Source: Harmonia axyridis (Eukaryota; Arthropoda; Insecta; Coleoptera; Coccinellidae). Taken from it: a DNA stretch of 64,000 bases. The first letter of the stretch is position 1. Every line of letters starts with the position of its first letter. A model generated the notes under the pieces. The model was not told the origin of the DNA and made no database searches. It saw only the letters and a list, made by a program, of their open reading frames with translations. Both the position numbers and the translations under genes were made by a program. Below are positions 1 through 12,800 of this stretch, one piece after another. The stretch lies in assembly GCF_914767665.1 (NCBI RefSeq), contig NC_059503.1, forward strand, positions 1 to 64,000, in the 5' to 3' direction.

Positions 1-3000
1 CAATGAAAGGTCTCGAATTATGGATCTCAATAATGTCTAAAATTGTTGGGTAAGATCCACAGTTCTCGAGTTATTAACATTTTAAGAAAGGTAAACAAAC
101 CCAAAAAATTGACAAATTGGATATCAAACGAAAGGTCTAGAATTATCGATCTCAAAAATGTTTAAATTACTTCTCTACAATGAATGGTTACCGAGTAATT
201 AAGAATTGAAAATTCCTAAAAAAATTGTGGAATCTAGTATCGAATGGAAGGTCTTAAATTATCGAAGTGAAATATGTTAAAATTTCTTGGATAGCATGAA
301 CGGTTTCCGAGTTATTAACAATTGAAAATATCTAAACAAATCGTTGAAATTGGTATCAAACAAAAGATCTGAAATTATCGATCTCAAATAAGTCAAAAAT
401 TGTTGTGTACGATCAACGGTTCTCGAGTTATTACGATTCTAATAAATGTAAACAAACCAAAAAATTTGATAAGTTGTGTATCAAACGAAAGGTATTGAAT
501 TATGGATTCCAAAAATGTTTAAAATTCTACTCTGGAATGAATGATTCTCGAGTTATTAAGGATTGAAAATTTCTTAAAAAATACTCAAATTCGGTATCAA
601 ACGATAGGTGCAAAATTATCGATCTCAAATAAGTAAAAAATTGTTCTCTAGCTTACACGGTTCTCCCGAAATAACGTTACTCAGTAAATATAAGAGATCT
701 TGAAGAATTATGTTAGCTCATTAGGTCAGTTCTCCTTAGGTTAGAGCGATTTCTGGCACTTTTACTGAACGTGTCATTATCTCTACCCCCGTCCAATACC
801 TAGAGAATTTTTTTGTTGAAATGTAATCTAGGATCGAAGGGAAATCCAACGGTACCATCCGCACCTCCGTAGCACCTCCCGTTACGATCTTGAAGAATTA
901 TGTTAGCTCATTAGGTCAGTTCTCCTTAGGTTAGAGCGATTTCTGTCACTTTTACTAAACGTGTCATTATCTCTACCCCCGTCCCATACCTAGAGAATTT
1001 TTTTGTTGAAATGTAATCTATGAGCGAAGAGGAATCCAACTATACCATCCGCACCTCCGCAGCACCTTCCGTTACGGAGATACGGCCATTATAACAAAGG
1101 CCCGCCCACTTTCTCAAACCACGCCCACTTTCTCAAACTATACGTTACTCGGTTCTCATAAAGCATTATAGGTATCTACAATATATTTATTTATAAGGGG
1201 TTCAGTATTCAACTTTTAATGACAGATCATTATTCTCATTACATATTACCCACCCAGGGCCCCTATTCCCCCCCGGCCCCGTAAAATTGTTGATGGTACA
1301 ATGTTATAGTGAATTCGCCCTTCAAAATTCGACATTTGAAATGAAATTAAAATTGATAAACTCACGTGCTTTGTATCGAATGAAAGGTATAAAATTATCG
1401 AACTCAAATATGTTTCAATTGCTTGGATAGGATCAACGATTTCCGAGTTATTAACATTTTAAAAAATTTAAACAAACCCAAAATTTGTCGAGGAGGATAT
1501 CAAATGAAAGGTCTTCAATTATCGAGCTCAAAAATGTCAAAAATTGTTAGGTAGGCTCGACGGTTCTCGAGTTATTAACAATTTAAGAATTGTAAACAAA
1601 CCGAAAAATTATTGACTTTAGTATCAAATGAAAGGTCTGAAATTATCGATCTCCAATATGTCAAAATTTATTCTCTAGGATCAACACTTTTCGAGTTATT
1701 AAGAATTGAAAAATTCCAAAAAATTATTGTTGCATTTGGTATCAAACGAAAGGTCTTGAATTATGGATCTCTATTATGTTTAAAATTATTCTCTAGCATC
1801 AACGGTTTCCGAGTTATTAACAATTGAAAATATCAAAACAAATCGTTGAAATTGGTATCAAACTAAAGATCTAAAATTATCGATCTCAAATAAGTCAAAA
1901 ATTGTTGGGTACGATCAACGGTTTTCGAGTTATTACGATTCTAATAAATGTAAACAAACCAAAAAATTTGATAAGTTGTGTATCAAACAAAAGGTCTTCA
2001 ATTATGGATTCCAAAAATGTTTAAAATTCTACTCTGGAATGAATGATTCTCCAGTTATTAAGGATTGAAAATTTCTTAAAAAATTGTCTAATTCGGTATC
2101 AAACGAAAGGTCCAAAATTATCGATCTAAAATAAGTAAAAAATTGTTCGCTACGACCAACGGTTTTCGCGTTATTACGATTTTAAAAAATGTAAACAAAC
2201 CCAAAAAATTGTCGTGTGTGGTATCAAACGAAAGATGTAGAATTATCGAACTCAAATATGTCTTAAATTGTTTGATAGGATGAACGGTTTCCGAGTTATT
2301 AAGACTTGAAAATTTAGAAAAAAATTGTTGAATTATGTATCAAATGAAAGGTGTAAAATTATCGATCACTAATATGTGTAACATTGTTGGATTGGATCAA
2401 CAGTTTTCGAGTTATTAACATTTTAATAAATGTAAACAAACCCAAAAAATTGACGAGTGCGGTATCAAATGAAAGGTCTCGAATTATGGATCTCAATAAT
2501 GTTTAAACTCCATCTCTAGGATCAAGGGTTTTCGAGTTATTAACGTTTTAAAAATTCTCAAAAAATTGTTAAATTTAGTATCAAATGAAAGGTCTAAAAT
2601 TATCGATCTGAAATATATCAAAAATTCTTGGATAGGATCAACAGTTTTCGCGTTATTAACATTTTAATGAATGTAAACAAACCAAAACCTTTGACAAATT
2701 TGGTATCAAACGAAATGTCTTAAATTATGGATGTCAATAATGTCACAAATTTTTGAGTAGCATCAACGGTTTTCGAGTTATAACGATTTTAATAAATGTA
2801 AACAAACCAGAAATTTTTCATGTTTCGTATCAAATGAAAGGTACGGCCGAGAGGATCTCAAAAATGTCATTGAATATTCGGTGAGACCTACGGTTCTCCC
2901 GAAATAACGTTACTCAGTAAATATAAGAGGTCTTGCAGAATTATGTTAGCTCATTAGATCAGTTCTCCTTAGGTTAGAGCGATTTCTGTCACTTTTACTA

Positions 3001-5100
3001 AACGTGTCATTATCTCTACCCCCGTCCCATACCTAGAGAATTTTTTTGTTGAAATGTAATCTATGAGCGAAGAGGAATCCAACTATACTATCCGCACCTC
3101 CGTAGCACCTCCCGTTACGGAGATACAGCCATTATAAGATAGCCCCGCCCACTTTTATAAACCACGCCCACTTTCCCAAATTAGACACTAGTCGGTTCTC
3201 ATAAAGCATTATAGGTATATGAAATATAATTATTTGTAAGGGGTTCAGTATTTAACTTTTTATGACAGATCTATATTGTCGTTATATATTACCCACCCAG
3301 GGCCCCTATTCCCCTCCGGCCCCGAAAAATTGTTGGGTGATTGATTAAAATTAATTAAATGATCTACGAGATTATGTGAGCTCATTAGGAGACTTCTCCG
3401 TAGGTTAGAGCGATTTCTGGCACTTTTAGAAAACGTGTCATTATCTCTACCCCCGTTTCATACCTAGCGAATTTTTTTGTTGAAATGTAATCTATGAGCG
3501 AAGAGGAATCCAACTATACCATCCGCACCTCCGTAGCACCTCCCGTTACGAAGATACGGCCATTATAAGATAGCCCTGCCCAGTTTTCCAAAACACGCCT
3601 ACTTTCCCAAATAATACGTTAGTCGCTTGTCATAAAGCATTATAGGTATATACAATTTATTCATTTTTAAGGGGTTCGGTATTTAACTTTTAATGACAGA
3701 TCAATATTCTCGTTATATATTACCCACCCAGGGCCCCTATTCCCCCCCGGTCCCGTAAAATTGTTGGCTGATAGATGATACAATGAAATAGTGGATTCGG
3801 CCTTAAAAAAATCGACATTTGAAATGAATTTAAAATTGATAAACTCACGTGTTTGGTATCAAATGAAAGGTCTAAAATTATCGATCAAAAATATATCAAA
3901 AATTCTTGGGTAGGATCAACAGTTTCCGCGTTATTAACATTTTAATAAATGTAAACAAACCAAAAACATTGACTAATTTGGTATCAAACGAAAGGTCTAA
4001 AATTATGGATGTCAATTATGTCACAAATTTTTGACTAGCATCAACGGTTTCCGAGTTATTACGATTTTAATAAATGTAAACAAACCCGAAATTTTTCATG
4101 TTTGGTATCAAATGAAAGGTACGGCCGAGAGGATCTCAAAAATGTCATAGAATATTCGGTAGGACCTACGGTTCTTCCAAAATAACGTTACTCAGTAAAT
4201 ATAAGGGATCTTGAAGAATTATGTTAGCTCATTAGGTGAATTCTCCTTAGGTTAGAGCGATTTCTGGCACTTTTACTAAACGTGTCATTATCTCGGACCC
4301 CGTCCCATACCTAAAGAATTTTTTTGTTGAAATGTTATCTAGGATCGACGACGAATCCAACGATATAATCCGCAACTCCGTAGCACCTCCCGTTACGGAG
4401 ATACAGCCATTATAAGATAGCCCCGCCCACTTTTCCAAAGCACGCCTACTTTCCCAAATAATACGTTAGTAGGTTCTCATAAAGCATTATAGGTATATAC
4501 AATATATTTATTTATAAGAGGTTCAGTATTAAACTTTTTATGACAGATTTATATTCTCCTTATATATTACCCACCCAGGGCCCCTATTCCCCCCCGGCCC
4601 CGTGAAATTGTTGGTTGATTGGAAAAAAAAGTATTCTCTACTGGAAATAGCTATATTCTTCTCGAAATTCCTATTTTCAGAGAAGCCACACCCACTTTTC
4701 ATCAGACCACGCCTACTTTTCCTTGAATTTTCATCAATATTCAAGCTTCACTTTTAATGACATATCAATATTCTTCTCATATATTACCCACCCAGGGCCC
4801 CTATTCCCCCCCGGCCCCGTAAAATTGTTGGCTAATAGATGAAATAGTAATAGAATTGTTTTTTAGGATCAACGGTTCTGGAGTTATTAACATTTCAAGA
4901 AATGTGAACAAATCCAAATAGTGGTGAATTTGGTCTCAAATGAAAGGTCTCATTTTATGGATCTCAAAAATGTCTTAAATTGTTAGATAGGACAAACGGT
5001 TTCCTAGTTATCACGAATTTAAAAAAAGTAAACAAATCGAGATTTTTCATGTTTGGTATCAAACGAAAGGTACGGTCGAGAGGATCTCAAAAATGTCGAA
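1..5100. repeat. Degenerate ~120-bp tandem repeat field with a second interspersed module
   Basis: The box GGTATCAAACGAAAGGTCT, with variants, recurs about every 120 bp. Between boxes comes a loosely conserved tail with ATTATCGATCTCAAA, then CGGTTTTCGAGTTATTA, then AATGTAAACAAACC. Blocks near 661-1310, 2890-3330, 3350-3770 and 4150-4620 carry a second module that starts at ATAACGTTACTCAGTAAATA. It continues with TTAGGTTAGAGCGATTTCT and ends in a GC-rich block containing ACCCACCCAGGGCCCC. Copies differ by many substitutions, so this looks like old satellite. No coding potential is supported. Confidence 0.85.
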
Positions 5101-6115
5101 AATTGTTCTGTAGGTGCTACGGTTCTCGAAATATTCGACATTTTTGAAAATTTCAAAAATCGCTAAAAAGGTGCTCCCGGACCTGGAGAGTACAAAAATA
5201 CTATCGACACCTCTCTAGGATCAACATTTCTCCAGATATAACGTAACTCAGTAAATATAGGAGATCTCGAAGAATTATGTTAACAAGGTTAGGCGAGATC
5301 TCCTTAGGTTAGAGCGATTTCTGGCACTTTTTTTTCACATGTCATTATCTCCACCCCTGTCCAGTATTTAAGAGATGTAAAGACTGAAATGTAATCTAGG
5401 ATCGACGACGTATCCAACGGTACCATCCGCACCTCCGTAGCACCTCCCGTTACGGAGATACAGCCATTATAAGATAGCCCCGCCCACTTTTCTGAACCAC
5501 GCCCACTTTCTCAAATTATACGTTACTCGGTTCTCATAAAGCATTATAGGTATATACAATATATTTATTTATAAGAGGTTCAGTATTCAACTTTTTATGA
5601 CAGATTTATATTCTCCTTATATATTACCCACCCAGGGCCCCTATTCCCCCCCGGCCCCGTGAAATTATTGGTTGATTGGAAAAAAATGTATTCTCTACTA
5701 GAAATAGCAATATTCTTCTCGAATTTCCTATTTTGAGAGAAGCCACACCCACTTTTCATCAGACCACGCCTACTTTTCCTTGAATTTTCACCAATTTTCA
5801 AGCTTCACTTTTAATTACATATCAATATTCTCCTTATATATTACCCACCCAGGGCCCCTATTCCCCCCCGGCCCCGTGAAATTGTTGGTTGATTGGAAAA
5901 AAATTTATTCTCTACTGGAAATAGCAATATTCTTCTCGAATTTCCTATTTTGAGAGAAGCCACACCCACTTTTCATCAGACCACGCCTACTTTTCCTTGA
6001 ATTTTCACCAATTTTCAAGCTTCACTTTCAATTACATATCAATATTCTTCTTATATATTACCCACCCAGGGCCCCTATTCCCCCCCGGCCCCGTAAAATT
6101 GTTGACTGATAGATG
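4560..6115. repeat. ~217-bp tandem repeat with GC-rich ACCCACCCAGGGCCCC block
   Basis: The GC-rich block starts near 4569, 4786, 5626, 5843 and 6060, giving two runs spaced 217 bp apart. Between blocks lie a lightly conserved TGGAAATAGCAATATTCTTC segment and CCACACCCACTTTTCATCAG. Two matching ~68-codon minus-strand open frames (4538-4744 and 5595-5801) come from the repeat itself and are not treated as genes. Single copies of the same block occur at about 1248, 3290 and 3722. Confidence 0.8.
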
Positions 6116-6882
6116 ATACAATGAAATAGTAGTAGAATTCTTGGATAGGATCAACGGTTCTGGAGTTATTAACATTTGAAGAAATGTAAACAAATCCAAA
6201 TAGTGGTGAATTTGGTATCAAATGAAAGGTCTTATTTTATGGATTTCAAAAATGTCTAAAATTGTTAGGTAAGCCGAACGGTTTCCGAGTTATCACGATT
6301 TCAAAAAAAGTAAACGAACCCAACGATCTTTCATGTTTGGTATCAAATGAAAAGTACGGTCGAGAGGATCTCAAAAATGTCGAAAATTGTTCAGTAGGAC
6401 CTGCGGTTCTCGAAATATTCAACATTTTTGAAAATTTCAAAAATTGCTAAAAAGGTGCTCCCGGACCTGGAGAGTACAAAAATACTATCGACACCTCTCT
6501 AGGATCAACGGTTCTCCATATATAACGTAACTCCGTAAATATGAGAGATCTTGAAGAATTATGTTAACAAGGTTAGGCGAGATCTCCTTAGGTTAGAGCG
6601 ATTTCTGGCACTTTTTTTTCACATGTCATTATCTCCACCCCTGTCCAGTATTTAAGAGATGTAAAGACTGAAATGTAATCTAGGATCGACGACGAATCCA
6701 ACGGTACCATCCGCACCTCCGTAGCACCTCCCGTTACGGAGATACGGCCGCTATATGATAGCCACGCCCACTTTTCCAAACCACGCCCAATATAATTGGA
6801 CACGCCCAATTAATTATAGACCATCCCAATAGTCTCCATCCCCTTCGGAAGAACACGAACCCTACCAGGTCCACATAAAACT
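5040..6882. repeat. Diverged precursor units of the 601-bp satellite
   Basis: Two stretches (about 5040-5500 and 6320-6880) align along most of their length with the regular 601-bp monomer. They contain GAAAGGTACGGTCGAGAGGA, then the GGTGCTCCCGGACCTGGAGA segment, then GTTAACAAGGTTAGGCGAGA. They differ at many positions and are split by the 217-bp repeats. They look like the eroded edge of satellite A. Confidence 0.7.
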
Positions 6883-9800
6883 TTAAGAATCAATGGCACA
6901 CGACGCGTAATTTTGAAAATTCCGAAACATGTCGAGTTTGGTATCAAATGAAAGGTGCGATCGAGGGGATCTCGAAAATGGCAAAAATCGATCGCTAGGA
7001 CCAGCGGTTCTCGAAATTTTCGAGATTTTCGAAAATTTCAAAAATGACGAAAAAGTTGCTCCCGGTCCTGGAGAACTCGAAAATACAATCGGCACCTCTC
7101 TAGAATCCGTAGTTCTCCAGATATAACGTAACTCAGTAAATATAAGAGATCTCGAAGAATTATGTTAACAAGGTTAGGCGAGATCTCCTTAGGTTAGAGC
7201 GATTTCTGGAACTTTTTTTTCACATGTCATTATCTCCACCCCTGTCCAGTATTGAAGAGATGTAAAGACTGAAATGTAATCTAGGATCGACGACGAATCC
7301 AACGGTACCATCCGCACCTCCGTAGCACCCTCCGTTGAGGAGATACAGCCGTTATAAGATGGCCACGCCCACTTTTAAAAACCACACCCACTATAATTGG
7401 ACACGCCCACTTAATTAGAAATCGTCCCAATACTATTCTTCCTCATCGAAAGAACACGGACCCTACCAGATCGACATAAAACTTTAAGAATCAATGGCAC
7501 ACGACGCGTAATTTTGAAAATTCCGAAACATGTCGAGTTTGGTATCAAATGAAAGGTACGATCGAGGGGATCTCGAAAATGGCAAAAATCGTTCGCTAAG
7601 ACCCGCGGTTCTCGAAATTTTCGAGATTTTCGAAAATTTCAAGAATTACGAAAAAGTTGCTCCCGGTCCTGGAGAACTCGAAAATACAATCGACACCTCT
7701 CTAGGATCGACGGTTCTCCAGATATAACGTAACTCAGTAAATATAAGAGATCTCGAAGAATTATGTTAACAAGGTTAGGCGAGATCTCCTTAGGTTAGAG
7801 CGATTTCTGGAACTTTTTTTTCACATGTCATTATCTCCACCCCTGTCCAGTAACTAAGAGATGTAAAGACTGAAATGTAATCCAGGATCGATGGGGAATC
7901 CAACGGTACCATCCGCACCTCCGTAGCACCCTCCGTTGAGGAGATACAGCCGTTATAAGATGGCCACGCCCACTTTTAAAAACCACACCCACTATAATTG
8001 GACACGCCCACTTAATTAGAAATCGTCCCAATACTATTCTTCCTCATCGAAAGAACACGGACCCTACCAGATCGACATAAAAGTTTAAGAATCAATGGCA
8101 CACGACGCGTAATTTTGAAAATTCCAAAACATGTCGAGTTTGGTATCAAATGAAAGGTACGATCGAGGGGATCTCGAAAATGGCAAAAATCGTTCGCTAA
8201 GACCCGCGGTTCTCGAAATTTTCGAGATTTTCGAAAATTTCAAAAATGACGAAAAAGTTGCTCCCGGTCCTGGAGAACTCGAAAATACAATCGGCACCTC
8301 TCTACGATCAGTAGTTCTCCAGATATAACGTAACTCAGTAAATATAAGAGATCTTGAAGAATTATGTTAACAAGGTTAGGCGAGATCTCCTTAGGTTAGA
8401 GCGATTTGTGGAACTTTTTTTTCACATGTCATTATCTCCACCCCTGTCCAGTATTCAAGAGATGTAAAGACTGAAATGTAATCTAGGATCGACGACGAAT
8501 CCAACGGTACCATCCGCACCTCCGTAGCACCCTCCGTTGAGGAGATACAGCCGTTATAAGATGGCCACGCCCACTTTTCCAAACCACGCCCACTATAATT
8601 GGACACGCCTAATTAATTATAGACCATCCCAAAAGTCTCCATCCCCTTCGGAAGAACACGGACCCTACCAGATCGACATAAAACTTTAAGAATCAATGGC
8701 ACACGACGCGTAATTTTGAAAATTCCGAAACATGTCGAGTTTGGTATCAAATGAAAGGTACGATCGAGGGGATCTCGAAAATGGCAAAAATCGTTCGCTA
8801 AGACCCGCGGTTCTCGAAATTTTCGAGATTTTCGAAAATTTCAAGAATTACGAAAAAGTTGCTCCCGGTCCTGGAGAACTCGAAAATACAATCGACACCT
8901 CTCTAGGATCGACGGTTCTCCAGATATAACGTAACTCAGTAAATATAAGAGATCTTGAAGAATTATGTTAACAAGGTTAGGCGAGATCTCCTTAGGTTAG
9001 AGCGATTTCTGGAACTTTTTTTTCACATGTCATTATCTCCACCCCTGTCCAGTATTCAAGAGATGTAAAGACTGAAATGTAATCTAGGATCGACGACGAA
9101 TCCAACGGTACCATCCGCACCTCCGTAGCACCCTCCGTTGAGGAGATACAGCCGTTATAAGATGGCCACGCCCACTTTTAAAAACCACACCCACTATAAT
9201 TGGACACGCCCACTTAATTAGAAATCGTCCCAATACTATTCTTCCTCATCGAAAGAACACGGACCCTACCAGATCGACATAAAACTTTAAGAATCAATGG
9301 CACACGACGCGAAATTTTGAAAATTCCGAAACATGTCGAGTTTGGTATCAAATGAAAGGTGCGATCGAGGGGATCTCGAAAATGGCAAAAATCGTTCGCT
9401 AAGACCCGCGGTTCTCGAAATTTTCGAGATTTTCGAAAATTTCAAAAATGACGAAAAAGTTGCTCCCGGTCCTGGAGAACTCGAAAATACAATCGGCACC
9501 TCTCTACGATCAGTAGTTCTCCAGATATAACGTAACTCAGTAAATATAAGAGATCTTGAAGAATTATGTTAACAAGGTTAGGCGAGATCTCCTTAGGTTA
9601 GAGCGATTTGTGGAACTTTTTTTTCACATGTCATTATCTCCACCCCTGTCCAGTATTCAAGAGATGTAAAGACTGAAATGTAATCTAGGATCGACGACGA
9701 ATCCAACGGTACCATCCGCACCTCCGTAGCACCCTCCGTTGAGGAGATACAGCCGTTATAAGATGGCCACGCCCACTTTTCCAAACCACGCCCACTATAA

Positions 9801-12800
9801 TTGGACACGCCTAATTAATTATAGACCATCCCAAAAGTCTCCATCCCCTTCGGAAGAACACGGACCCTACCAGATCGACATAAAACTTTAAGAATCAATG
9901 GCGCACGACGCGAAATTTTGAAAATTCCGAAACATGTCGAGTTTGGTATCAAATGAAAGGTACGATCGAGGGGATCTCGAAAATGGCAAAAATCGTTCGC
10001 TAAGACCCGCGGTTCTCGAAATTTTCGAGATTTTCGAAAATTTCAAAAATGACGAAAAAGTTGCTCCCGGTCCTGGAGAACTCGAAAATACAATCGACAC
10101 CTCTCTAGGATCGACGGTTCTCCAGATATAACGTAACTCAGTAAATATAAGAGATCTTGAAGAATTATGTTAACAAGGTTAGGCGAGATCTCCTTAGGTT
10201 AGAGCGATTTCTGGAACTTTTTTTTCACATGTCATTATCTCCACCCCTGTCCAGTATTCAAGAGATGTAAAGACTGAAATGTAATCTAGGATCGACGACG
10301 AATCCAACGGTACCATCCGCACCTCCGTAGCACCCTCCGTTGAGGAGATACAGCCGTTATAAGATGGCCACGCCCACTTTTAAAAACCACACCCACTATA
10401 ATTGGACACGCCCACTTAATTAGAAATCGTCCCAATACTATTCTTCCTCATCGAAAGAACACGGACCCTACCAGATCGACATAAAACTTTAAGAATCAAT
10501 GGCACACGACGCGAAATTTTGAAAATTCCGAAACATGTCGAGTTTGGTATCAAATGAAAGGTGCGATCGAGGGGATCTCGAAAATGGCAAAAATCGATCG
10601 CTAGGACCAGCGGTTCTCGAAATTTTCGAGATTTTCGAAAATTTCAAAAATGACGAAAAAGTTGCTCCCGGTCCTGGAGAACTCGAAAATACAATCGGCA
10701 CCTCTCTACGATCAGTAGTTCTCCAGATATAACGTAACTCGGTAAATATAAGAGATCTTGAAGAATTATGTTAACAAGGTTAGGCGAGATCTCCTTAGGT
10801 TAGAGCGATTTCTGGAACTTTTTTTTCACATGTCATTATCTCCACCCCTGTCCAGTATTCAAGAGATGTAAAGACTGAAATGTAATCTAGGATCGACGAC
10901 GAATCCAACGGTACCATCCGCACCTCCGTAGCACCCTCCGTTGAGGAGATACAGCCGTTATAAGATGGCCACGCCCACTTTTAAAAACCACACCCACTAT
11001 AATTGGACACGCCCACTTAATTAGAAATCGTCCCAATACTATTCTTCCTCATCGAAAGAACACGGACCCTACCAGATCGACATAAAACTTTAAGAATCAA
11101 TGGCACACGACGCGAAATTTTGAAAATTCCGAAACATGTCGAGTTTGGTATCAAATGAAAGGTGCGATCGAGGGGATCTCGAAAATGGCAAAAATCGATC
11201 GCTAGGACCAGCGGTTCTCGAAATTTTCGAGATTTTCGAAAATTTCAAAAATGACGAAAAAGTTGCTCCCGGTCCTGGAGAACTCGAAAATACAATCGGC
11301 ACCTCTCTACGATCAGTAGTTCTCCAGATATAACGTAACTCGGTAAATATAAGAGATCTCGAAGAATTATGTTAACAAGGTTAGGCGAGATCTCCTTAGG
11401 TTAGAGCGATTTCTGGAACTTTTTTTTCACATGTCATTATCTCCACCCCTGTCCAGTATTGAAGAGATGTAAAGACTGAAATGTAATCTAGGATCGACGA
11501 CGAATCCAACGGTACCATCCGCACCTCCGTAGCACCCTCCGTTGAGGAGATACAGCCGTTATAAGATGGCCACGCCCACTTTTAAAAACCACACCCACTA
11601 TAATTGGACACGCCCACTTAATTAGAAATCGTCCCAATACTATTCTTCCTCATCGAAAGAACACGGACCCTACCAGATCGACATAAAACTTTAAGAATCA
11701 ATGGCACACGACGCGTAATTTTGAAAATTCCGAAACATGTCGAGTTTGGTATCAAATGAAAGGTACGATCGAGGGGATCTCGAAAATGGCAAAAATCGTT
11801 CGCTAAGACCCGCGGTTCTCGAAATTTTCGAGATTTTCGAAAATTTCAAGAATTACGAAAAAGTTGCTCCCGGTCCTGGAGAACTCGAAAATACAATCGA
11901 CACCTCTCTAGGATCGACGGTTCTCCAGATATAACGTAACTCAGTAAATATAAGAGATCTCGAAGAATTATGTTAACAAGGTTAGGCGAGATCTCCTTAG
12001 GTTAGAGCGATTTCTGGAACTTTTTTTTCACATGTCATTATCTCCACCCCTGTCCAGTAACTAAGAGATGTAAAGACTGAAATGTAATCCAGGATCGATG
12101 GGGAATCCAACGGTACCATCCGCACCTCCGTAGCACCCTCCGTTGAGGAGATACAGCCGTTATAAGATGGCCACGCCCACTTTTAAAAACCACACCCACT
12201 ATAATTGGACACGCCCACTTAATTAGAAATCGTCCCAATACTATTCTTCCTCATCGAAAGAACACGGACCCTACCAGATCGACATAAAAGTTTAAGAATC
12301 AATGGCACACGACGCGTAATTTTGAAAATTCCAAAACATGTCGAGTTTGGTATCAAATGAAAGGTACGATCGAGGGGATCTCGAAAATGGCAAAAATCGT
12401 TCGCTAAGACCCGCGGTTCTCGAAATTTTCGAGATTTTCGAAAATTTCAAAAATGACGAAAAAGTTGCTCCCGGTCCTGGAGAACTCGAAAATACAATCG
12501 GCACCTCTCTACGATCAGTAGTTCTCCAGATATAACGTAACTCAGTAAATATAAGAGATCTTGAAGAATTATGTTAACAAGGTTAGGCGAGATCTCCTTA
12601 GGTTAGAGCGATTTGTGGAACTTTTTTTTCACATGTCATTATCTCCACCCCTGTCCAGTATTCAAGAGATGTAAAGACTGAAATGTAATCTAGGATCGAC
12701 GACGAATCCAACGGTACCATCCGCACCTCCGTAGCACCCTCCGTTGAGGAGATACAGCCGTTATAAGATGGCCACGCCCACTTTTCCAAACCACGCCCAC

